Assembly: GCF_900489465.1 (NCBI RefSeq)
Contig: NZ_UEFQ01000013.1
Span: forward strand, 248,001-312,000
DNA: 64,000 nucleotides
Reading direction: 5' to 3'
Source: Aequorivita sp. CIP111184
GTDB taxonomy: Bacteria > Bacteroidota > Bacteroidia > Flavobacteriales > Flavobacteriaceae
Positions 51,346 through 60,200 of this stretch are shown here, in pieces; within the stretch, counting starts at the first letter, position 1; every line of letters starts with the position of its first letter. Under the pieces are notes generated by a model that worked only from the letters and a program-made list of their open reading frames with translations, ran no database searches and was not told the origin of the DNA. The position numbers and the translations under genes were made by a program.

Positions 51346-53430
51346 ATGAAAAAAATATATCTTTTCCTCCTCCTCGCCACAGTTTCTCTTGCTTCCGTTC
51401 AATCTCAGATTCTTGATCCCGTAAAGTGGTCCACGAGCATAAAAAAAATATCGGAGACTGAATACGATTTAATTTCAAAAGCATCTATTGAAGATAAATG
51501 GCACTTGTATTCGCAGGTAGTTCCGGACAATGGACCATTACCAACAAATCTTACTTTTGAAGAAAACAGTGCATACAAATTAATTGGAAAAGCAAAAGAA
51601 AGCAAAGGCCATACCGTTCACGATCCTGTATTCGATATGGTAATTACCTTTTTTGAAAACAGTGCAACTTTTACCCAACGTATTAAATTAACTGGAGATA
51701 AAGGCACCACGGTAAAAGGTGAAGTAGAATTTATGGTTTGTGACGATACCCGATGTTTACCTCCAAGTTATATTGATCTGATTTTTAAAATTCCCACTCC
51801 CGAAAAAAGTAAAGAAGCGGCAGTAACTTCTGAAAACACAGATAATTCTGAAACCGTCGAACCTACTACTGAAAAGGTTGAAAACAATGCAACGGTTGAT
51901 ACTGTAAAAACTGAAGTTGTAAAAGACACCCTTCAAGCTTCCTCAGAAAAAACACTTTCAGCTGTTGAACAAAACCAAAAACAAGATGAAAAAGGACTTT
52001 GGACCATCTTTTTCTTTGCCTTTCTTTCAGGATTTGCGGCATTGCTTACACCTTGCGTATTCCCAATGATACCTATGACCGTAAGTTTTTTTACGAAGCA
52101 AAGTAAAACAAAAGCAAAGGGTATTAAAAACGCTATTATTTATGGTGCTTCAATAATCATTATTTATGTATTATTAGGTATTCTAGTAAGTTTAATATTT
52201 GGGCCGCAAGCACTAAATGCCCTGTCAACCAATGTTTGGTTTAATCTTATCTTCTTTGTTTTGTTAATTGTATTTGCAGTTTCCTTTTTAGGAGCTTTCG
52301 AAATTATGCTTCCTAATTCATGGGCTAACAAAGTGGACTCGCAAGCTGACAGAGGCGGTTTAATAGGTATCTTTTTTATGGCTCTTGCTTTGGCTATTGT
52401 ATCGTTTTCGTGTACTGGGCCTATTGTTGGAACGCTATTGGTTCAAGCAGCGGCTGGTGGAAGTCAAGTAGGACCTATTGTTGGGATGTTTGGATTTTCT
52501 TTAGCTATAGCATTACCTTTCGCATTATTTGCAGCCTTTCCAGGATGGATGAATTCGTTGCCAAAATCTGGAGGTTGGTTAAACACTGTAAAAGTAGTAT
52601 TGGGCTTTTTAGAACTAGCCTTGGCATTTAAATTTCTTTCAAATGCAGATCTTGTGCTGCAGATGCACTTGTTGGAACGTGAGGTTTTCCTCGCTATTTG
52701 GATTGCCATTTTTGGGGCTCTGGCGCTCTATCTCTTCGGAAAAATCAAGTTGCCACATGATTCGCCATTAACACATATTTCGGTTGGACGACTTAGCCTT
52801 GGGCTACTGGTACTAGCATTTACTGTTTATATGATTCCTGGACTTTGGGGTGCGCCCTTAAACCTAATTAGTGCTTTCCCGCCGCCTTTAGATTACGCAG
52901 AATCGCCTTATGGTGTTGGTAATTCCAAAGTTGGAGGAGGGATTGTTGCGAATGAACACCAAGAGGTACCCGAAGGTGCACATCTATTAGCACCCCATCA
53001 AATTTTAGCATTTAACGATTATGACAAGGGTCTTGCATATGCAAAAACAGTAGGTAAACCAGTAATGATTGATTTTACGGGTTGGGCCTGTGTTAATTGC
53101 CGAAAAATGGAGCAGAACGTTTGGGTAGATGACAAGGTATTGAATATATTGAAAAACGAAGTAGTACTTATATCACTATATGTTGACGACAAACGTAAAC
53201 TTGAAGATGACGAAATTGTTGAATCACAATTAAAACCTGGTAAAAAACTTAAATATATCGGTCAAAAATGGAGCGAGTTACAAACCATCAAGTATAAAAC
53301 CAATTCGCAACCCTTTTATGTTTTGATGGGCCACAATGAAGAAAATCTAATTGATCCAGTTGGTTATACACCAGATGTCGAGGAATATTATGGATGGCTT
53401 CAAAAAGGAGTTGGCGCTTTTAAAAAATAA
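51346..53430 (+). CDS. DsbD-like protein-disulfide reductase
   Basis: A 694-residue three-part thiol-disulfide reductase that carries electrons from cytoplasmic thioredoxin across the inner membrane. After a signal peptide comes a DsbD alpha-like domain (about 25-155) with a Cys pair in [10 protein letters not shown], an acidic Glu/Thr-rich linker (about 160-210), a CcdA-like eight-helix core with Cys in [11 protein letters not shown] and FSCTGPIVG, and a C-terminal thioredoxin domain with CVNC (about residues 584-587) as the active site. The Cys set is complete. It carries the recurrent leader and is followed by an aminotransferase gene 59 bp downstream. Confidence 0.92.
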   Translation: MKKIYLFLLLATVSLASVQSQILDPVKWSTSIKKISETEYDLISKASIEDKWHLYSQVVPDNGPLPTNLTFEENSAYKLIGKAKESKGHTVHDPVFDMVITFFENSATFTQRIKLTGDKGTTVKGEVEFMVCDDTRCLPPSYIDLIFKIPTPEKSKEAAVTSENTDNSETVEPTTEKVENNATVDTVKTEVVKDTLQASSEKTLSAVEQNQKQDEKGLWTIFFFAFLSGFAALLTPCVFPMIPMTVSFFTKQSKTKAKGIKNAIIYGASIIIIYVLLGILVSLIFGPQALNALSTNVWFNLIFFVLLIVFAVSFLGAFEIMLPNSWANKVDSQADRGGLIGIFFMALALAIVSFSCTGPIVGTLLVQAAAGGSQVGPIVGMFGFSLAIALPFALFAAFPGWMNSLPKSGGWLNTVKVVLGFLELALAFKFLSNADLVLQMHLLEREVFLAIWIAIFGALALYLFGKIKLPHDSPLTHISVGRLSLGLLVLAFTVYMIPGLWGAPLNLISAFPPPLDYAESPYGVGNSKVGGGIVANEHQEVPEGAHLLAPHQILAFNDYDKGLAYAKTVGKPVMIDFTGWACVNCRKMEQNVWVDDKVLNILKNEVVLISLYVDDKRKLEDDEIVESQLKPGKKLKYIGQKWSELQTIKYKTNSQPFYVLMGHNEENLIDPVGYTPDVEEYYGWLQKGVGAFKK

Positions 53431-53489
53431 GGATATAAATTACTTGCTTTAAGCACTATTGATTAATTTTAAATGATTTTAAAACATAA

Positions 53490-54986
53490 ATGATGATCTC
53501 TTCGGAAGAAAAAGTAAAGCCCACCGTTTTGGAAAAGTATTTCGAACCTTTCCGAAATAATATCGTGGGTATAAACCAAGAATTTGATTCACCTTTCGGA
53601 CGAAAAAAAATAATTTATACCGATTGGACGGCAAGTGGCCGCTTGTATGCGCCTATTGAAGAAAAAATGCTCAAGGATTTTGGGCCATTTGTAGCAAACA
53701 CTCATACTGAAACTTCAGTAACAGGAACTGCGATGACCAAAGCGTATCACGAAGCCCGAAAAATCATCAAAAAACACGTAAATGCGAACGATCACGACGT
53801 GCTCATTACCTGTGAAAGTGGAATGACGGGCGTGATAAACAAGTTTCAACGTATTTTAGGACTTAAAATCCCCGAAAACATAAAACCATACACTAATATT
53901 CCTGATGAAATAAGACCAGTGGTTTTTGTTACCCACATGGAGCATCATAGCAACCAAACCTCGTGGTTGGAAACCATTGCAGAAGTTATTGTAATTCCAC
54001 CAAATGATGAAGTTTTGGTCTGCATGAAAACATTTGCCGAAACTGTTGAAAAATATAAAGACCATCCCATAAAAATTGCAGCAGTTACAGGTTGTTCAAA
54101 CGTAACGGGAATCCAAACTCCTTATCACGAAATTGCAAAATTGATGCACCAAAACGGCGGCCTTTGCTTTGTAGATTTTGCTTGCTCGGCACCCTATATT
54201 TCTATAAATATGCACCCCGAAGACGAAGAGGCTCATTTGGACGCAATTTTCTTTTCGCCCCATAAATTTTTGGGCGGGCCGGGTTCTAGTGGCGTGCTTA
54301 TTTTCAACAATAATTTATATAAAAATACCATTCCAGACAATCCTGGAGGGGGAACCGTTTCCTGGACAAACCCATGGGGAAACCATAAATATATAGATGA
54401 TATTGAAACCCGAGAGGACGGTGGGACACCTGGTTTTCTTCAAACTATCCGCACGGCTCTTTCCATTCGTTTAAAGGAAAAAATGGGTATTAAAAATATT
54501 TTGAAACGTGAACACGAGCTTTTGGATATTGTTTTTGAAAAACTAAGTGGCATTCCGAATCTTAAAATTTTAGCTCCAAAAACGCAAAATAGATTAGCGG
54601 TAATCAGTTTTTATATTGACGATCTGCATTTCAATCTGGGGGTGAAATTGCTCAACGATCGTTTTGGAATCCAAACTCGTGGCGGATGTTCTTGCGCCGG
54701 AACCTATGGACATTATTTACTTCACGTAGATCAGGAAACTTCAAACCGTGTTACTTGTGAGATTGACCAAGGAAATCTTACCCACAAACCAGGCTGGATA
54801 CGAATGTCCATACACCCAACAACTACAAATGAGGAAATAAAATATGTATGTGATTCCATAAAACAACTGGCAGAAAATTTTTCAGAATGGAGCAAAGATT
54901 ACAAATACAACTCCCATAGCAATGAATTTTTTCATCAAAACGAAATAGCAGATAATAAAATGGAAGCTTGGTTTACATTTGAATAA
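53490..54986 (+). CDS. Class V aminotransferase-fold PLP enzyme (cysteine desulfurase/selenocysteine lyase-like)
   Basis: A 498-residue PLP enzyme related to NifS/SufS-type proteins but distinct from the SufS of this window. The PLP lysine lies in SPHKFLGGPGSSG, and the segment DWTASGRLYAP near residue 46 replaces the usual DNAA start of desulfurases. A conserved cysteine in RGGCSCAGTYGHY (about residue 410) is at the place of the catalytic Cys. The substrate cannot be settled; it may be cysteine, kynurenine-like or other. It lies between a DsbD-like gene and an outer-membrane protein gene. Confidence 0.82.
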   Translation: MMISSEEKVKPTVLEKYFEPFRNNIVGINQEFDSPFGRKKIIYTDWTASGRLYAPIEEKMLKDFGPFVANTHTETSVTGTAMTKAYHEARKIIKKHVNANDHDVLITCESGMTGVINKFQRILGLKIPENIKPYTNIPDEIRPVVFVTHMEHHSNQTSWLETIAEVIVIPPNDEVLVCMKTFAETVEKYKDHPIKIAAVTGCSNVTGIQTPYHEIAKLMHQNGGLCFVDFACSAPYISINMHPEDEEAHLDAIFFSPHKFLGGPGSSGVLIFNNNLYKNTIPDNPGGGTVSWTNPWGNHKYIDDIETREDGGTPGFLQTIRTALSIRLKEKMGIKNILKREHELLDIVFEKLSGIPNLKILAPKTQNRLAVISFYIDDLHFNLGVKLLNDRFGIQTRGGCSCAGTYGHYLLHVDQETSNRVTCEIDQGNLTHKPGWIRMSIHPTTTNEEIKYVCDSIKQLAENFSEWSKDYKYNSHSNEFFHQNEIADNKMEAWFTFE

Positions 54987-55015
54987 CGATCTCTCACTAA
55001 ACATCTTTAAGTAAC

Positions 55016-55933
55016 TTGAAAAAACTTCTACTTCTAATTCTACTTATTCCTTTTTTTATTTCTGCACAGGAATATGTAGATATTTTTCGAATTGGCTACG
55101 GACAAACTTTAAACAATAATTTTGAAGCTGTTGACAGTAGCACTAATGTAAAATCGTTTGAAGCTGGATTAACATTTCCAATTGTTATAAACGAAAATCA
55201 GGCGTTAATTACGGGTGCAGATTTCAGCAGTAATAATCTCCAACTTTTCCCGGAAGCTGAATACACTAGCCTTTACAGTACAAATCTTAAATTAGGCTTG
55301 GCATCAACTTGGTCTGAAAAATGGAGCACAACAATTGTCTTACTTCCGAAGATTGCTTCCGATTATAAAAATATTTCCAGCGATGATTTTTATTTAGGTG
55401 GTTTCGCACTTTTAAAATTGAAGAAAAACGAAAATCTAAAATACCGCTTTGGTATTTATGCCACACAAGAAGCTTTTGGTTTTTTTACAACTCCAATATT
55501 GGGTTGGTACTATTTAAGCCCAAACAAGCGGTTTGAAATGGATATGAGCTTACCTATTTCAGCAGACGTTAGCTACAAATTGGGAGTTACAACTGTTGGT
55601 GTCGATTATTTTGGCATTGGCCGCAGTTTTAATGTTCATTATGAAAATCTGCCTAAGTTATATGCAGACCTCAGCTCATTGGAATTTGCTGGCTATTTAC
55701 AGTTCAATACATTAGAAGAAAGTGTTTTGCTACGAGCAAAATTTGGTTATTCCAGCAATAATTATGAAATGTATGCCGAAGGCGAAAAAATTGATTTAGG
55801 TGTTTCAGCATTTAGTTTTGGTGATGACCGCACGCAATTGAATCCTTCATTAAACGGCGGAGTTTTTTTAAAATTTGAAGCTATTTATAGATTTCATATA
55901 AAGGAAAAAACTACTTCAGAAAAAAAATACTAA
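55016..55933 (+). CDS. Outer-membrane beta-barrel protein (DUF6268-like)
   Basis: A 305-residue protein starting at TTG, with a signal peptide (cleaved near FFISAQ) and a run of amphipathic strands that ends in an aromatic-rich EAIYRFHIKEK. The layout resembles DUF6268-type outer-membrane proteins of Bacteroidota, but I am not sure of the family. It follows the aminotransferase gene by 29 nt. The function is unknown. Confidence 0.7.
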   Translation: MKKLLLLILLIPFFISAQEYVDIFRIGYGQTLNNNFEAVDSSTNVKSFEAGLTFPIVINENQALITGADFSSNNLQLFPEAEYTSLYSTNLKLGLASTWSEKWSTTIVLLPKIASDYKNISSDDFYLGGFALLKLKKNENLKYRFGIYATQEAFGFFTTPILGWYYLSPNKRFEMDMSLPISADVSYKLGVTTVGVDYFGIGRSFNVHYENLPKLYADLSSLEFAGYLQFNTLEESVLLRAKFGYSSNNYEMYAEGEKIDLGVSAFSFGDDRTQLNPSLNGGVFLKFEAIYRFHIKEKTTSEKKY

Positions 55934-56002
55934 AAACTTTTTTGAGCTTTTCAAACATCTTTTGACAGTTTATCTTTTCGGAAAAAAATTCTATCTTTAA
56001 AT

Positions 56003-56356
56003 ATGGAAAGAACTTGCCCGGAATGTGGTGATAAAATAATAGGCCGTGCTGATAAAAAATTCTGCAGCGACGCATGCCGCAATACACATAACAATTCACT
56101 CAATAAGGATAATAAAAATTTGGTTCGAAACATTAACAATCGGCTTCGAAAAAACTATCGCATACTTGAAACTTTAAATTCTGAAGACAAAACAAAAACT
56201 ACTAAAGAAAAGCTCGTGCGAATGGGTTTTAGTTTTGATTATTTCACAAGTATTTATACCACCAAATCTGGCTCCACCTATTTCTATTTATATGATCAAG
56301 GTTACCTTCTCCTGGATAATGATTTTTATCTTTTGGTAAAAAAAGACCTTAAGTAA
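56003..56356 (+). CDS. Zinc-ribbon protein of unknown function
   Basis: A 117-residue protein with an N-terminal four-Cys zinc ribbon, CPECGDKIIGRADKKFCSDAC at residues 5-25 (shown here as CPECG, then FCSDAC), as in DUF2116-like ribbons. The rest is a basic helix (KNLVRNINNRLRKNY) and a beta-rich tail with several Tyr. The pattern suggests nucleic-acid or protein binding; similar short proteins are common in flavobacteria. It stands alone. Confidence 0.75.
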   Translation: MERTCPECGDKIIGRADKKFCSDACRNTHNNSLNKDNKNLVRNINNRLRKNYRILETLNSEDKTKTTKEKLVRMGFSFDYFTSIYTTKSGSTYFYLYDQGYLLLDNDFYLLVKKDLK

Positions 56357-56497
56357 TTTTTTCGGGTAACTTAAAATTCTTTCTGAAAAAGTTGTTTTTT
56401 AAAAATTGGCAAATTCTTATAAATTATCTAACAGTGTTTTAACCCGGGTCACTTTATATATAAGGTATCTTTAAACCCTAACAAAAAAACACATATT

Positions 56498-57031
56498 ATG
56501 AAAACTAAGAATTTTTTAATGATGGCGATGCTATTTTTCAGTATTTCGCTTTTTGCACAAAATGCAGATGATAAAAAAGTAATTAAAGATGCTGAAACAG
56601 CGAAAGTCGCTTTTCTAAAAGCAAATCCAAAACTGCAAAGTTACTTTGATGATGCAAAGGCATATGTTATATTTCCAAATGTCGGAAAAGGAGCCTTAAT
56701 AATTGGGGCCGCCTCTGGTAACGGAGCAGTTTATGAACGCGGCGTTCTAGTGGGAATGGCAAATATGAAACAAGTAGATGTGGGAGCGCAGATAGGTGGA
56801 AAAGCATTTAGCGAAGTTATATTCTTGAAGACAGATAAAGCAGTTCAAGATTTTATGAATGATAATTTTAAATTTGGATCAAATCTTTCGGCAATTGCCG
56901 CAAACCAAAGCGCACCTTCATTTGATGTTACTTACACGGAGGGCGTTGCCGTATTCACCTTGCCAAAAGAAGGATTAATGGCCGAAGTATCTGTAGGTGG
57001 ACAGAAGTTTGATTTTGAAGATTTTGAATAA
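56498..57031 (+). CDS. SYLF domain (YSC84-related) lipid-binding protein
   Basis: A 177-residue secreted protein with a signal peptide (cleaved near LFAQN) and one SYLF/Ysc84 domain: FPNVGKGALIIGAASGNGAVYERG at about residues 53-76 (broken as FPNVGKGALIIGA then GNGAVYERG), followed by ANMKQVDVGAQIGG and FTLPKEGLMAEVSVGGQKFD. SYLF domains bind phosphoinositides or other lipids in eukaryotes; the bacterial role is unknown. A clear terminator follows. Confidence 0.88.
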   Translation: MKTKNFLMMAMLFFSISLFAQNADDKKVIKDAETAKVAFLKANPKLQSYFDDAKAYVIFPNVGKGALIIGAASGNGAVYERGVLVGMANMKQVDVGAQIGGKAFSEVIFLKTDKAVQDFMNDNFKFGSNLSAIAANQSAPSFDVTYTEGVAVFTLPKEGLMAEVSVGGQKFDFEDFE

Positions 57032-57069
57032 TTTAAGCTTTAAATAATCTATATTATAAATTTTTATTA

Positions 57070-57107
57070 AACCGTTTAACCACTTAGGTGCTTAAACGGT
57101 TTTTTAA
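57070..57107 (+). terminator. Terminator of the SYLF gene
   Basis: A 10-bp stem (57070-57079 with 57092-57101) with an inner CAC/GTG pair and a T-run. Confidence 0.85.
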
Positions 57108-57204
57108 TATTAAGAATACGAAACCTAAAAAGAATAACTATTTTTTAAAATCTCCTTTACAAAAAATTCTTTAAAAAATATAAAAGACTTTCTTTCAAAT
57201 AAAA

Positions 57205-57231
57205 AAATCGCCCGGATAATCCGGGCGATTT
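57205..57231 (-). terminator. Terminator of the giant repeat protein gene
   Basis: An 11-bp G+C-rich stem (57205-57215 with 57221-57231) with a 5-nt loop and, on the minus strand, a T-run. Confidence 0.88.
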
Positions 57232-57261
57232 CATTCTAACAATCAACAATTATGAAATAAT

Positions 57262-60200
57262 TTACTCTTTTAATAGTCGTTTTGTAATCTGACCTTCTTT
57301 GCCAATAAACTTAACATAGTAAGAGGAAGCGGCTAGTTGGTGCACATCTATAGATTTTAAAGTGCCCATTCCACGAAGATCGGCGGTCATAACCAATCTG
57401 CCCCTTAGGTCGTAGATTTCAAGTCTTTCCAGGTCAATACTCTGAGGATTTCCAATGTTTAGAATATCCTTAGTTGGAACAGGGTACATCGTTATCGTTC
57501 CAAGATTTTGGTCAGTATCGCCAACACCCAATATACTCTCAACTGTAAGTTCGAATGTACAAGTTCCTATATTTCCATACGCATCCGTTGCCGTAAGGGT
57601 AATGGTATACGTTCCGTCGGAAAGTGTTGTTCCCGGCGCTGGATCCTGTGTGAATACTGTAAGCGGATCGGTACAGTTGTCTATTGCCGTTGCCTCTCCC
57701 GTTGCAAAGTAGTCCGGTACAATGTAGAACAGGTTTCCCTGTCCCGGATCTACCGTTTGGTCTGCTGGACAAGTAACTACCGGCGCAAGAAGGTCAACTG
57801 CAGTTACCGTAGCCGTACAAGTGGCCAGGTTCCCGTTGTTGTCTTGGCTGAAGATCTGAACGGTTACTGGGGTTCCGATATCTGCACAGCTAAATTGGGT
57901 AATGTCCACGGCTACCGTAAGGATACCACAGGCATCATCGTTGCTCGTTATCACATCGCTTGGATCAAGAGTGGCGGTGCCATCTGCTCCAATTTCAATG
58001 GTGAAGTCTTGACAAACCAGAATAGGGTTTGTATTATCCTCAACCGTTACGATAGCAGTACAAGTTTCAGTGTTTCCGTTTACGTCGGTTACAGTTAGTA
58101 CAATGGTGTTGTCGCCGATGTTTGAGCAATCAAAAGTATCAATATCAAGATCATAGCTTGCAATACCACAGGCATCTGTGCTGCCATTGTCTATGTCCGT
58201 TCCAAGAATAGTTATTGTTCCTGTTACAGGATCTAGTTCAACGGTTATGTTCTGACATACTACCACTGGGGCGGTTACATCCTCAACAGTGACAATTGCG
58301 GTACACGTATTTGTGTTTCCGTTTACATCGGTAACTGTCAATATTACGTTATTATCACCAATATCGCTACAGTCGAAAGTATCAATATCTATTGAAATAT
58401 TCGCCACACCACATTGGTCGGTACTTCCTCCATCAACATCAGCTGCAACAATACTTGCGTTTCCAGCGGCATCCAATTGGATAGTGATGTTCTGACAAAC
58501 TGCAACTGGTGCCTCATTGTCGATCACCGTAATGGTAAAGCTACAAGTACTACTGTTTCCGTTTACATCGGTTGCAGTGAACTCAATGGTTGTTGTTCCT
58601 ACTGGGAACATACTTCCACTTGAGTCTCCCATTGTCTGTAAGATTGTGTCAACACCACAATTGTCAAATGCGATTGGTGTTGAGAAGTTTACAATAGCAG
58701 AGCAGTTGCCCGCATCAGTATTCACCGAAATATCCGCAGGACAAGCTATTGTGGGTGGGATGCTGTCTTGTACTGTTACTATTGTTGTACAGGTAGAAAC
58801 ATTGCCATTAACATCAGTTACTGTTAGGGTCACCGAGTTAGGACCTACATCTGCACAGGTAAAGTTTGTAATATCTATCGTAGTGCTGGCAATGCCACAA
58901 GCATCCGTGCTTCCGTTATCAATGTCTGCAACTGTAATACTTACCATTCCATTGGCATCCAATTGGATGGTGAATGGAGCGGCACAGTTTGCCACCGGTG
59001 GTACATTGTCCTCAACAGTTACAATAGTTGTACAAGTTGAACTGTTGCCGTTTACATCGGTTACTGTTAATGTTACCGTGTTTGGACCTAAATTACTACA
59101 GTCAAAATCTGTTATGTCTATTGAGGTACTTGCAACTCCGCAGTTGTCAGTACTGCCATTTTCAATATCGGCTAATAAGATGCTAGCCATTCCATTAACA
59201 TCCAATTGGATTGTAAATGGTGCAGCACAGTTTGCAACTGGAGGTTCTGTATCCTCTACAGTCACAGAATCTGAAGCGCTATTTGTACAACCATTAGCCT
59301 CGCTAAATGTATATGTTAATGTGTGTGTTCCATTACCCGCAACACCTGCATCAAATGCATATGTCATACCATTTCCATCATCCGTAACACCAGGGCCACT
59401 ATAAACACCTCCAACTGGAGATCCTCCTCCTTGCCCAGTTAATATTGCACTTGGACAAACAGGGCTCGTCGGCGCTGAAAATGTAACTATTGGTAATGTA
59501 TTTATTGTAACACTAACGCCTGAATTATTTGGACAAGTTCCAGACGTTGTGTAAGTAACTGTATATGCTCCAGGTATACTGGCAGACACATCAATTGTTC
59601 CGGTTGCAGCATTAATTGATAAGCCTGCTCCTGAAGTGAAAATTCCTCCACTTAATCCTGTAATTGTTGGTGTTGGATCTGCCCCATCTACACAATATGC
59701 TGAAGCATTGTAGCTAAACGAAGCATCGTCCAAAGCATTTATAGCAACACTCACATTAGAACTATTCGAACAAGCTCCAGTCGTTGTGTATGTAATCGTG
59801 TATGTTCCTGGTGTACTAGCAGATACATCAATCGTTCCTGTTGAAGCATTAATTGATAAGCCTGCTCCTGAGGTGAAAGTTCCTCCAACCACACCTGTAA
59901 TTGTTGGGGTAGGATCTGCAGCATCTGCACAATATGCAGCAGCACTGTAGTTAAATGAAGCATCATCCAAAGCATTTATAGTAACACTAACACTAGAACT
60001 ATTTGGACAAGTCCCCGATGTTGTGTAAGTAATTGTATATGAGCCAGGTGTGCTAGCAGATAAATCTATGGTTCCTGTTGCAGCATTAATTGATAAGCCT
60101 GCTCCAGAAGAAAAAGTTCCCCCAGCTAAACCTGTAATTGTAGGAGTAGGATCTGCAGCAGCTATACAATAGGAAGCAGCGCCGTAACTAAACGATGCAT

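Noticed and set aside
56430-56497. A CCCGGG palindrome and TATCTTTA box as a firm SYLF gene promoter
   Set aside because: The -33 element is not clear and the palindrome is only 6 bp.
58517-59404. A 295-codon open frame on the plus strand opposite the giant protein gene
   Set aside because: It mirrors the HYR repeats of the real minus-strand gene; low stop density there follows from the repeat codon pattern. No start context or family likeness was seen.
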